40,514 nt of DNA, from contig NZ_FOHB01000015.1 in assembly GCF_900111375.1 (NCBI RefSeq), positions 1-40,514 of the forward strand, in the 5' to 3' direction. A model generated the notes under the pieces. That model was given only the letters and a program-made list of their open reading frames with translations, was not told the DNA's origin and searched no databases. Source of the DNA: Pedococcus cremeus. GTDB taxonomy: Bacteria; Actinomycetota; Actinomycetes; Actinomycetales; Dermatophilaceae. Position numbers and translations under genes: made by a program. Of the stretch, positions 16,250-24,106 are shown piece after piece (the first letter of the stretch is position 1; each line of letters opens with the position of its first letter).

Positions 16250-18309
16250 GCCGTTCCGCCACCTGGTACCTCCGGCGACTGCGCGGCATGTCGCCCGGTG
16301 AGGTGCTGCAGCGTGTCGGCGACCGGGGGCGCCAGGCGCTCTGGGCGCGGCGTCGCGTCGCCGTGGGTGCGGACGCGGGGCCGGTGCGCGGGGTGCTGGC
16401 GCAGCGGTCGTTCACGGGGACGCTGCCGGTCGGTGTGGCGGACCACGTGTCGCCCGCGGCTCGAGCAGCACTGGTGGCCGCTGCCGACCGGATGCTGGCC
16501 GGTGGTGCCACGGTGCTCGGCTTCCCGCGTCCCGACGTCGCCGACCCCGACTGGTTCCTCGACCCCGTGTCGGGCCGCCGGGCGCCGCAGGACGTCTACG
16601 CCTTCGCCGTCGACCACCGTGACGAGGCCGTCACCGGCAACGTCAAGGCCGTGTGGGAGCTCTCGCGCCACCACCACCTGACCGTGCTGGCCGCGGCCTG
16701 GTGGCTGACCGGCGAGGACCGCTACGCCGATGCGGTTGCAGCGCAGCTGCGCTCGTGGTGGGCGGCGAACCCGTTCCTCTCTGGGGTGCACTGGACCAGT
16801 GGCATCGAGCTCGGCGTGCGGGTCACCAGCTGGGTGTGGGTGCGCCGGCTGCTCGACGGCTGGCCGGGTGTGCGGGACCTCTTCGAGGACAACGACGACG
16901 CGCTGCGCCAGATCCGTTGGCACCAGGAGTACCTCGCCGCCTTCCGCAGCCGTGGGTCCTCGGCCAACAACCACGTCGTGGCCGAGGCGGTCGGACGGCT
17001 CGTGGCCGCGTGCGGCTTCCCCTGGTTCGAGGAGAGCGAGGGATGGCGGGCCGACGCCGCACAGCAGCTCGAGCGCGAGCTCGCGGCCAACACGTTCCCC
17101 AGCGGCCTCAACCGCGAGCAGGCGACCGACTACCACCGGTTCGTCACCGAGCTCGGCCTCGTCGCCCTCGCCGAGGCAGACCGGGCCGGACACCCGCTCG
17201 GCCGGCGCACTCGTGCGCTGCTGACCGCGTCGCTGGACGCGGCGGCATCGGTGCTGGACGTGGCCGGCCGGCCGCCCCGGCAGGGCGACGGTGACGAGGG
17301 GCGGGCCCTCGTGCTCGACGACCCCGAGACCGACCCGTGGGCGGTTCTCCTGTCGGAGGGCGCCGCCGTCCTCGGGCCGGCGCAGTGGTGGCCGTCGACC
17401 GAGCCGTCCGTCGCCGGAGCTGCGTTCGGTTCGCTCGTGCCGTCCGCGCCGGTGGCCGCCCGCCCCGCGAGCGCGCCCGACGGGTTCGCCGACGGCGGCC
17501 TGTACCTCCTGCGCACCCCTCGTGGGGAGGAGCCGGAGCTCTGGTGCCGCTGCGACGGCGGCCCGCACGGGTTCCTCTCCATCGCGGCCCACGGCCACGC
17601 CGACGCCCTGGCCCTCGAGGTCAGGTGCGAGGGGGTCGACCTGCTCGTCGACCCGGGCACCTACTGCTACCACGGCGAGGCGCAGTGGCGGAGCTACTTC
17701 CGTTCGACGCTGGCGCACAACACGATCGAGGTCGACGGGGAGAACCAGTCCGTCGAGGGTGGGCCGTTCCTGTGGAGCAGCCGCACCGACGCGACGACCG
17801 ACGAGGCCGGGCTCGACGGGCCGGTCCAGACGTGGGCCGGCCACCACACCGGCTACGCACGGCTCGACCCGGCCCTGCGGCACGAGCGCAAGGTCACTCT
17901 CGACACGGTGCACCACACGCTGGGCGTGACCGACACCCTCACGGCGTCCGCCCCCCACACGCTGCGCCTGGCCTGGCACCTCGGTCCCGAGGTCGAGGTC
18001 CTCCTGCGGGACGGTGCCGCGGACCTCACGTGGGGTACCGGCAGCGAGCAGCGGAGTGCGCGGCTGCGCCTGCCCGCGCCGCTGGCCTGGTCGGCCCACC
18101 GCGGTGAGAGCGACCCGGTGCTCGGTTGGTACTCGCCCCGGTTCGGGGTCCGGGTGCCGACCACGACCCTGGTCGGGGCGGGGAGCTGGACCGGCGAGCT
18201 CACGCTGCAGACGGTGCTCGAGCTCGTCGACGTCGGGGGAGCGGAAGCGCGGGAGGGGAGCCCGACGGTGGACGTCGTCGAGCGCGTCAGCACGAGGGGA
18301 CGGACATGA
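16246..18309 (+). CDS. Heparinase II/III-like protein (alginate/heparin lyase fold)
   Basis: 687 residues from GTG 16246. The N-terminal half is helical and fits the alpha-toroid: WTSGIELGVRVTSWVWV, SSANNHVVAEAVG (~240) and LNREQATDYHRFV (~285-297), with the His, Tyr and Asn expected near the active site. The C-terminal beta domain begins near residue 418 (GGLYLLRT), with AAHGHADALALEV (~448), VDPGTYCY and STLAHNTIEVDG (~487), which are the Heparinase_II_III hallmarks. No signal peptide is evident, so a cytoplasmic role or non-classical export must be considered. By analogy with AlgL it may trim or police a uronic-acid polymer; that is inference. Confidence 0.87.
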   Translation: MSRSATWYLRRLRGMSPGEVLQRVGDRGRQALWARRRVAVGADAGPVRGVLAQRSFTGTLPVGVADHVSPAARAALVAAADRMLAGGATVLGFPRPDVADPDWFLDPVSGRRAPQDVYAFAVDHRDEAVTGNVKAVWELSRHHHLTVLAAAWWLTGEDRYADAVAAQLRSWWAANPFLSGVHWTSGIELGVRVTSWVWVRRLLDGWPGVRDLFEDNDDALRQIRWHQEYLAAFRSRGSSANNHVVAEAVGRLVAACGFPWFEESEGWRADAAQQLERELAANTFPSGLNREQATDYHRFVTELGLVALAEADRAGHPLGRRTRALLTASLDAAASVLDVAGRPPRQGDGDEGRALVLDDPETDPWAVLLSEGAAVLGPAQWWPSTEPSVAGAAFGSLVPSAPVAARPASAPDGFADGGLYLLRTPRGEEPELWCRCDGGPHGFLSIAAHGHADALALEVRCEGVDLLVDPGTYCYHGEAQWRSYFRSTLAHNTIEVDGENQSVEGGPFLWSSRTDATTDEAGLDGPVQTWAGHHTGYARLDPALRHERKVTLDTVHHTLGVTDTLTASAPHTLRLAWHLGPEVEVLLRDGAADLTWGTGSEQRSARLRLPAPLAWSAHRGESDPVLGWYSPRFGVRVPTTTLVGAGSWTGELTLQTVLELVDVGGAEAREGSPTVDVVERVSTRGRT

Positions 18310-19901
18310 CCGAGCAGATCATCGACCTGAGGTCGACGTGGGCGATCCTGCGGCGCAGGGCCGGGGTGCTGGTGCTGGCCGGAGCCGTGGGTGCGGCTGC
18401 CGGTGGCGCCGCGGTCTACCTGCACCCGCCGGCCTACAGCAGCACCAGTCTCGTCCTGCTGCCGCCCCCGCCGCAGGGAGCCGTCAGCGCAGGAGCCCAC
18501 ACCATCGACACCCAGGTGCAGATCGCCTCCAGTGAGTCCGTGCTGAAACCGGCCGGCCGCGCGGTGACTCCGCGCCTGGACACCTCCCAGGTGGCCAAAC
18601 GGGTCGACGTCGAGGCCCGCACCACGGACGTCCTCCAGATCACGGCGACCGGCGACACGCCGGCGCAGGCGCAGGCACTGGCCGAGGCCGTCGCGGAGGC
18701 GGAGGTCGACTACCTCAAGGCGGCCGCCAGCACGCTGGGCGTGGACGCGCAGAAGGCCCTGGCAGACCGGAAGACGAAGCTGAAGACGAGCATGGACGAC
18801 GTCACGGCCGAGATCGAGAAGGCCAAGGCGCGCATGAGCGGCAAGAACCCCACGTCGACCGCGTACCAGGCCGATGCGTCAGCACTCGGCGAGCTCACCG
18901 CCCAGCAGGGCAAGCTCTCCCTCGCGATCGACGCCATCCAGAAGCAGGAGGCCGACGCGACCGAACCCGCGTCAGGGGCGGCGGCGAGCTTCAGCGTCAT
19001 CCAGCACGCCTCCCCGGCCGAGCGGATGTCGCTGGCGCTCACCACCACGATCTTCGCCCTGGTGGGCGCGGCAGCGGCCCTGCTGATCGTGGGCTTCGTG
19101 CTCGTGCTGCGGGGCCGGCGGGAGGCCACCCTGCGCTCCAGGGACCAGGTCGCCGACGCCGTCGGCATCCCGGTGGTGGCGTCCATCCAGAGCGGGACGC
19201 CCCGGTCCGTCGCGGGCTGGACCGACCTCTTGCGCGACTACACCCCCCACAACGTCGAGATGTGGACCCTGCGCCAGCTCGTGCGCCTCGTGACGCCGGG
19301 ACACCCGGGGAGCCTCGCCCAGGAGCCCAAGGATCCCAAGGAGGCGCAGTCGGCCCCGGCGGTCGTCGTCATCACGCTCTCCGGTGACGGAAGGGCCCTC
19401 GCGGTCGGCCCGCAGCTCGCCTCCTTCGCGGCGTCCACGGGCCTGACCACGACCCTCGTGACCGCCCAGTCGCACGAGTCGGCCAACGCCCTGTGGGCGG
19501 CCTGCTCCGGGCTGGCCCCCGAGGCGCACCCGCGGCCGGGTCTGTCGGTCGACAGCCGCCAGCGCGCCGAGGACGCGGACGACCTGGTCGTGCACGTCGC
19601 AGTGGTGGACCGGCAGCGGCCGGAGCTGCGAATGCGGGCGGCGGAGCACGCGGTGACGCTGCTCGCGGTCAGCGCCGGCGCCGCCACGGCCGACGACCTG
19701 GCGCGCGTGGCCCTCGCCGCGGACGACGCCCAGCACCCGATCGCGCGCATCGTCGTGGTCGACCCCGACCCGCTCGACCGCACGACGGGCCGGCTGCTGC
19801 CGTCGGAGCGGGCCCAGCACACCCCGCTCCCGTCCCTGATGACCGGGTCGCCCATCGCCGGTGAGGCGACCGCACTGGACACCCGTCGGAGGCACCGATG
19901 A
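18306..19901 (+). CDS. Wzz-like polysaccharide chain-length protein 1 with degenerate kinase domain
   Basis: 531 residues from ATG 18306, overlapping the heparinase-like stop (ATGA). Transmembrane segment 1 is about residues 19-40; the extracytoplasmic region holds a helical stretch with alternating Lys/Glu; transmembrane segment 2 is about 242-268 (TIFALVGAAAALLIVGFVLVL). The C-terminal ~190 residues match the position of a bacterial tyrosine-kinase domain, but where PGxGKS/T should be it reads SGDGRALAVG, lacking the Lys-Ser/Thr pair, and no tyrosine cluster ends the protein. It probably sets chain length without kinase activity. It overlaps a second, similar gene. Confidence 0.83.
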   Translation: MTEQIIDLRSTWAILRRRAGVLVLAGAVGAAAGGAAVYLHPPAYSSTSLVLLPPPPQGAVSAGAHTIDTQVQIASSESVLKPAGRAVTPRLDTSQVAKRVDVEARTTDVLQITATGDTPAQAQALAEAVAEAEVDYLKAAASTLGVDAQKALADRKTKLKTSMDDVTAEIEKAKARMSGKNPTSTAYQADASALGELTAQQGKLSLAIDAIQKQEADATEPASGAAASFSVIQHASPAERMSLALTTTIFALVGAAAALLIVGFVLVLRGRREATLRSRDQVADAVGIPVVASIQSGTPRSVAGWTDLLRDYTPHNVEMWTLRQLVRLVTPGHPGSLAQEPKDPKEAQSAPAVVVITLSGDGRALAVGPQLASFAASTGLTTTLVTAQSHESANALWAACSGLAPEAHPRPGLSVDSRQRAEDADDLVVHVAVVDRQRPELRMRAAEHAVTLLAVSAGAATADDLARVALAADDAQHPIARIVVVDPDPLDRTTGRLLPSERAQHTPLPSLMTGSPIAGEATALDTRRRHR

Positions 19902-21541
19902 TCGACCTGTCCTGGAACATCGACGCGGACGACCGGGAAGAGGAGATCACCGGCACCCCACGACCGCTCCTCGGCACGTGGCACTACCTGCGCACCTCGC
20001 TGCGACGCGAGCGGAAGACGTGGATCGGCCTGGGGGTGTGCGGGGCCCTGCTCGGGCTGGCCGTGCTGCTGCTCCTGCCGCCCAGCAGCAAGGCGACGGT
20101 GACCCTGCTCATGGCCCACCCGGCATCCCTCGACGGGCCGTCCGCCATGGGCACCGACGTGAGCCTGCTCAACACACGTGAGGTCGCCGACCGCACCGTG
20201 CGGCAGCTCCGGCTCCCGCTGACGCCGGAGCAGTTCCAGGCGACGATCAGCTCCGAGCCGGTGACCACCGAGATCCTCATGATCACGGTCGACGCGCCGA
20301 ATGACGCCGCAGCCCTGAGCCGCGCGGGCGCGCTCACGCGGCAGTACCTCGACTTCCGGGCCGCCCAGCTGAGCTCGCTCAGCAGTGGCCTGATCGACGG
20401 GTACCAGAAGCGGATCACCGGCCTGAACGACGAGGTCAACAAACGGACCACGCAGTACAACCGTCTCGTCAAGGAGGGCGCCGCCACCTCGAGCCAGGCG
20501 CAGGAGCTCATCGCCCAACGCGCGGGCTTCGAGAACCAGATCTACGACCTCCAGCAGTTGAAGGAGAACGCCTCGCTGTCCACGGATGCGGCCGTCTCCT
20601 CGACCCATGTCGTCGACCAGCCGCGGCTCATCAGGCACTCGATGAAGCGGACGGTCGTGCTCGGTGTCGGGTCGGGCCTGGTCCTCGGCACCGCCCTGGG
20701 CGTGGGCTTCGTGCTCTTCCGGGCGCTGACCTCCGACCGCGTCCGTCGCCGCCATGACGTGGCGCTCGCACTCGCTGCGCCGGTGCGCTTCAGCGTCGCC
20801 TCCCTCGGTCCCGTCAAGGGCGTCGCGGCGTCGCTCCTCCCCTGGCGTCGGCGCCGACGGGGCTGGCGCGGAAACGACCTGGAGACCCTGGTGCACGGAC
20901 TCACGGCTGCGGTGCTCACGCCCGGTGGCGGTGCGGGGACCACGTGGCAGGGCCCGGCCCCCACGGGCGGCCGGGGCCCGAGCCAGGGCCTTGCGCTCGC
21001 AGCCGTCGGCAACGCACGAGCCGCCGCTGCCGTGCTGGTCGCACTCGCCGCCCACCTCGAGTCGATGGGACTGGCGGTGTTCCTCGTCGACCTCAGCCCG
21101 TCCGGTGCGCTGGCGTCGGACGGCGGACGGCGTGGCGCCTCGTTCGACGTCTTGCGTCCCGACGGTGTCCCAGGGCTGGCCCGCGGACCGCGTGGAGGCG
21201 AAGCCACGATGGCGCTGCCCCTGCGGCCGACCGACCCCTGGCACGAGCGCTGGGCGGCCGCTGACGTCGTCCTCGTGCTGGCCCAGGTGGATCCCGGGAT
21301 CGACGCCGAGAACCTGGCGACCTGGGTCCCGCAGGTGGTGCCCTTGGTGACGGCCGGGCTGTCCACCCCCGAGCTGCTGGAGACCACGGGCGAGCTGGTC
21401 CGGGCGGCGGGCCTGTCGCTGCCCTTCGCCCTGATGGTCGGCTCCGACTCCACCGACCAGAGCGTCGGGCACACCGGCGCCACCCATGCGCCCCCGACGG
21501 AGACCGAGGTCGAGCGGACCGCCTCGATGGGCCAGCGGTGA
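19898..21541 (+). CDS. Wzz-like polysaccharide chain-length protein 2 with degenerate kinase domain
   Basis: 547 residues from ATG 19898, overlapping the previous stop (ATGA). Transmembrane segments lie near residues 41-60 and 250-275. Between them is a likely coiled coil (~170-225) with QAQELIAQRAGFENQIYDL, the usual build of polysaccharide co-polymerases. The cytoplasmic tail keeps a Walker A'-like strand (AVFLVDLSPSG), but the P-loop position reads GNARAAAAV, so ATP binding is unlikely. A disordered Pro/Gly-rich linker (~345-365) precedes it. The pair may form a hetero-oligomer around the Wzy polymerase. No partner kinase or Wzb-type phosphatase is seen. Confidence 0.83.
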   Translation: MIDLSWNIDADDREEEITGTPRPLLGTWHYLRTSLRRERKTWIGLGVCGALLGLAVLLLLPPSSKATVTLLMAHPASLDGPSAMGTDVSLLNTREVADRTVRQLRLPLTPEQFQATISSEPVTTEILMITVDAPNDAAALSRAGALTRQYLDFRAAQLSSLSSGLIDGYQKRITGLNDEVNKRTTQYNRLVKEGAATSSQAQELIAQRAGFENQIYDLQQLKENASLSTDAAVSSTHVVDQPRLIRHSMKRTVVLGVGSGLVLGTALGVGFVLFRALTSDRVRRRHDVALALAAPVRFSVASLGPVKGVAASLLPWRRRRRGWRGNDLETLVHGLTAAVLTPGGGAGTTWQGPAPTGGRGPSQGLALAAVGNARAAAAVLVALAAHLESMGLAVFLVDLSPSGALASDGGRRGASFDVLRPDGVPGLARGPRGGEATMALPLRPTDPWHERWAAADVVLVLAQVDPGIDAENLATWVPQVVPLVTAGLSTPELLETTGELVRAAGLSLPFALMVGSDSTDQSVGHTGATHAPPTETEVERTASMGQR

Positions 21542-22776
21542 CGGCGACAGCCGGGCTGAGGCGGACCCTGCGGCAGGACGCGCCGGCAGGGCACCCCTCG
21601 CTGCGCACCACTGCCGCACAGGTCCCCACGCTGCTGCTGCTCGCCTGGGGCGCGCTCTTCGTCAACGTGCTGACCCCGTCGGGCAACCCGACCATCATCC
21701 CCGTGCCGCACGCCCTGAACCAGCTGGTGGCCCAGGGCTCGCTCCTGGCGGCCCTCGTCCTCGCCCTGCTGGTGAACCCCCGGGTCGTGGTGCGGCCCAC
21801 ACTCTTCCTGGTGCTCGTCTCCGTGATGGCGGTCGTGGCCCTCGCGGTCAGCATCCACAGCGACTTCCTGTTCGGCTCCACCTACCGGGCGTTCCGCCTC
21901 ATCGGCTTCGTGACCTGCCTGTGGCTGCTCAGCCCGTGGTGGGGCAGGCGCGACCTGGTCCTCCTACGGGTGCACCGCATCTGCCTGTGGGTCGCGGTCG
22001 GGTCGGTGGTCGTGGGGGCGGCACTGGCTCCGGGCAAGGCGTTCTCGTCGGCCGGTCGGCTGTCCGGTGCCATCTGGCCGATGCCGCCACCGCAGGTGGC
22101 GCACTACGCCGCCGTGCTGCTCGGCACGTCGGCGATCCTCTGGATGTGCCGGGTCATCGGTGGCCGGCACGCGCTGCTCGGGATCGTGCCCAGCGTGGGG
22201 GTGCTGCTCGGCACCCACACGCGAACGGCCCTCATCGGCACCATCGCGGGAGTGGCGTTCGCCGCCGCCAGCCTCTTCCTCGGTCACGCCAGGGTCCGGC
22301 GCGCCTCCCTGTGGACCCTCGTCGTCGGTGGGGCCGCCGGTGCTCTGTTCGCGCCCTACATCGTCACCTGGGCGGCTCGCGGCCAGACGGTCGAGGAGGC
22401 CTCGCAGTTCACCGGGCGGACCAAGGTGTGGCAGGCCTCCATGCATGCGGAACAGCCGCTGGCCACCAAAATGTTCGGCAATGGCCTGTCCAACAAGTCG
22501 TTCGACGGGCTCCCGGTCGACAGCAACTGGGTGGCGAGCTACCTCGACATCGGCTGGTTCGGGATCGCCGTGCAGGTCACGTTCCTGCTCCTGCTCGTGG
22601 TGATGGCAGTGACGCATGTCAGGGGCGTCCGGAGGGCGATCGCCCTCTTCCTCATCGTCTACTGCATCGTCGCGTCCGTCACCGAGACCGGGACCGGCGA
22701 CGCGTCGACGTACCTGCTCGACCTCGTCGTCGCGGCCGCCCTGCTCGTGCCCGAGCCCGGAAACCGCGTGAGGTGA
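21538..22776 (+). CDS. Wzy-type polymerase / O-antigen ligase family membrane protein
   Basis: 412 residues from GTG 21538, overlapping the previous stop (GTGA). About ten to eleven hydrophobic segments; a large extracytoplasmic loop (~residues 280-335) includes FTGRTKVWQASM and GNGLSNKSF, resembling the conserved GR.xxW region of Wzy_C/O-antigen ligase proteins. GTHTRTALIGTIAG is another family mark. It would join repeat units on the outer face of the membrane, using the undecaprenyl-linked growing chain. With Wzx and two Wzz-like proteins it completes the export and polymerisation set. Ligation to another carrier rather than polymerisation cannot be excluded. Confidence 0.83.
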   Translation: MTATAGLRRTLRQDAPAGHPSLRTTAAQVPTLLLLAWGALFVNVLTPSGNPTIIPVPHALNQLVAQGSLLAALVLALLVNPRVVVRPTLFLVLVSVMAVVALAVSIHSDFLFGSTYRAFRLIGFVTCLWLLSPWWGRRDLVLLRVHRICLWVAVGSVVVGAALAPGKAFSSAGRLSGAIWPMPPPQVAHYAAVLLGTSAILWMCRVIGGRHALLGIVPSVGVLLGTHTRTALIGTIAGVAFAAASLFLGHARVRRASLWTLVVGGAAGALFAPYIVTWAARGQTVEEASQFTGRTKVWQASMHAEQPLATKMFGNGLSNKSFDGLPVDSNWVASYLDIGWFGIAVQVTFLLLLVVMAVTHVRGVRRAIALFLIVYCIVASVTETGTGDASTYLLDLVVAAALLVPEPGNRVR

Positions 22777-22784
22777 GGAAGGCC

Positions 22785-22847
22785 ATGGGACAGCACATTT
22801 CGTCGTCACACAGGATCTCGGACAATGATGGGGAGGCGCCAGCATGA
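22785..22847 (+). CDS. Possible 20-residue ORF coupled to the gmhB-gmhA gene
   Basis: ATG 22785 follows an AGGAAGG tract (22776-22782). The 20-codon frame MGQHISSSHRISDNDGEAPA ends in a TGA overlapping the ATG of the next gene (ATGA, 22844-22847). The 67-bp gap is less GC-rich than its surroundings, so it could instead hold an internal promoter; GACAAT at 22821-22826 with TTTCGT 17 bases upstream is only a weak match. No conserved family is recognised. Confidence 0.22.
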   Translation: MGQHISSSHRISDNDGEAPA

Positions 22848-24103
22848 CTGGTGACAAGGTGCAGGTGCAGGAGCCGGCCATGAGCCGGCGCGGGGTCCTG
22901 CTGGACCGTGACGGGACGATCATCGCCGACAGCGGCTACGTGGGGGCGGTCCAGGACGTCGTCTTCCTCGAGGGCGCGGTCGAGGCCATCGCACGGCTCA
23001 ACGCGGCCGGGATCCCGGTGGCCGTCGTGACCAACCAGGCGGGCGTGGCCCGCGGCTACTACGAGCTCGAGGACGTCGAGCTGGTGCACAAACACATGGC
23101 CGCCGAGATGTCGCGGGGCGGCGCCCATGTGGACGCCTGGTTCTACTGTCCGTACCACCCGGACGGCATCGTGGCGCCGTTCGCCAGGACCAGCGCGGAC
23201 CGCAAGCCGGGGCCGGGCATGGCCTTCGCCGCGGCCACCAGCCTGCACCTGGACCTGGCCCGCTCATGGGTCGTGGGAGACACCGACGCCGACCTCGGGA
23301 TGGCGCGCGCCGTGGGCGCTCGCGCGTTCCTCGTCACCGAGGAGCTCGACGGGGCGGCGCCCGGCGTCACCGCGGTGAGCGGCCTGGCCGACGCCGTCGA
23401 CGCCATCCTGGCCGAGTATGCCGCGACACCCGGCGCCCCCGCGTCCGTCAGCACCGCGCCCGTCACCAGCGCGGCCGTCCCGGTGACGTTCCCGAGGCAC
23501 CGCTACGAGGAAGCCTGCTCGTTCGCCACCGACTACGCGGGCGAGCTGTCGGCCGCTCTCGCGACGGTCGACACCGCACGGTTCGAGGCGGCGGCCCGGG
23601 TCCTCGACGCGGCCTACGACCGCGGTGCCACGGTCTTCTCCTGCGGCAACGGCGGCTCCGCCTCCATCGCCAACCACTTCCAGTGCGACCACGTCAAGGG
23701 CGTGCGGGGCGGCACGGACCTGCGGACCAGGGTGCAGAGCCTGAGCACCAACGTCGAGATCCTCAGCGCCATCGCCAACGACATCGGGTACGACGAGGTG
23801 TTCGACTACCAGCTGCAGTCGCTGGCTCGACCGGGCGACGTGCTCGTGGCCGTGTCGTCCTCCGGCCGCTCGCCCAACATCGTGCGCGCCCTGCAGTGGT
23901 GCGCCGACAACGGCGTGGAGAGCATCGCCCTGACCGGGTTCACCGGCGGGCCGTCGAAGGAGCTCGCGACCGTCTCGATCCATGTCGACTCCACCAACTA
24001 CGGGGTCGTGGAGGACGCGCACCAGGCCTGCATGCACCTGCTCGCGCAGTACGTCCGCCAGTCGCGGATGTCCGGCGAGGCCGTCACGAGCGGGGTGTTC
24101 TGA
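22844..24103 (+). CDS. gmhB-gmhA: GmhB-GmhA fusion: heptose bisphosphatase (HAD) plus sedoheptulose-7-phosphate isomerase (SIS)
   Basis: 419 residues from ATG 22844, with GGAGG seven bases ahead. Residues ~15-190 are a HAD-IIIA phosphatase: LLDRDGT (Asp21, Asp23), VVTNQAGVARG, DRKPGPGM (Lys121) and VVGDTDADLGMA. An Ala/Pro/Thr linker spans ~193-217. Residues ~218-410 are a SIS isomerase: FSCGNGGSAS (267-272), ANDIGYDEVF, VAVSSSGRSPN and a helix with EDAHQACMH carrying the candidate catalytic His. GmhA converts sedoheptulose 7-phosphate to heptose 7-phosphate; GmhB removes the 7-phosphate from the bisphosphate. The zinc loop of GmhB is largely lost: of the E. coli ligands Cys92, His94, Cys107 and Cys109, the aligned residues are Cys102, Tyr104, Ser117 and Asp119. 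Confidence 0.88.
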   Translation: MTGDKVQVQEPAMSRRGVLLDRDGTIIADSGYVGAVQDVVFLEGAVEAIARLNAAGIPVAVVTNQAGVARGYYELEDVELVHKHMAAEMSRGGAHVDAWFYCPYHPDGIVAPFARTSADRKPGPGMAFAAATSLHLDLARSWVVGDTDADLGMARAVGARAFLVTEELDGAAPGVTAVSGLADAVDAILAEYAATPGAPASVSTAPVTSAAVPVTFPRHRYEEACSFATDYAGELSAALATVDTARFEAAARVLDAAYDRGATVFSCGNGGSASIANHFQCDHVKGVRGGTDLRTRVQSLSTNVEILSAIANDIGYDEVFDYQLQSLARPGDVLVAVSSSGRSPNIVRALQWCADNGVESIALTGFTGGPSKELATVSIHVDSTNYGVVEDAHQACMHLLAQYVRQSRMSGEAVTSGVF

Positions 24104-24106
24104 GCG

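Noticed and set aside
16084-18099. 671-codon open frame on the - strand
   Set aside because: Lies opposite the heparinase-like gene, which has all its motifs; codon-position GC bias explains the open frame.
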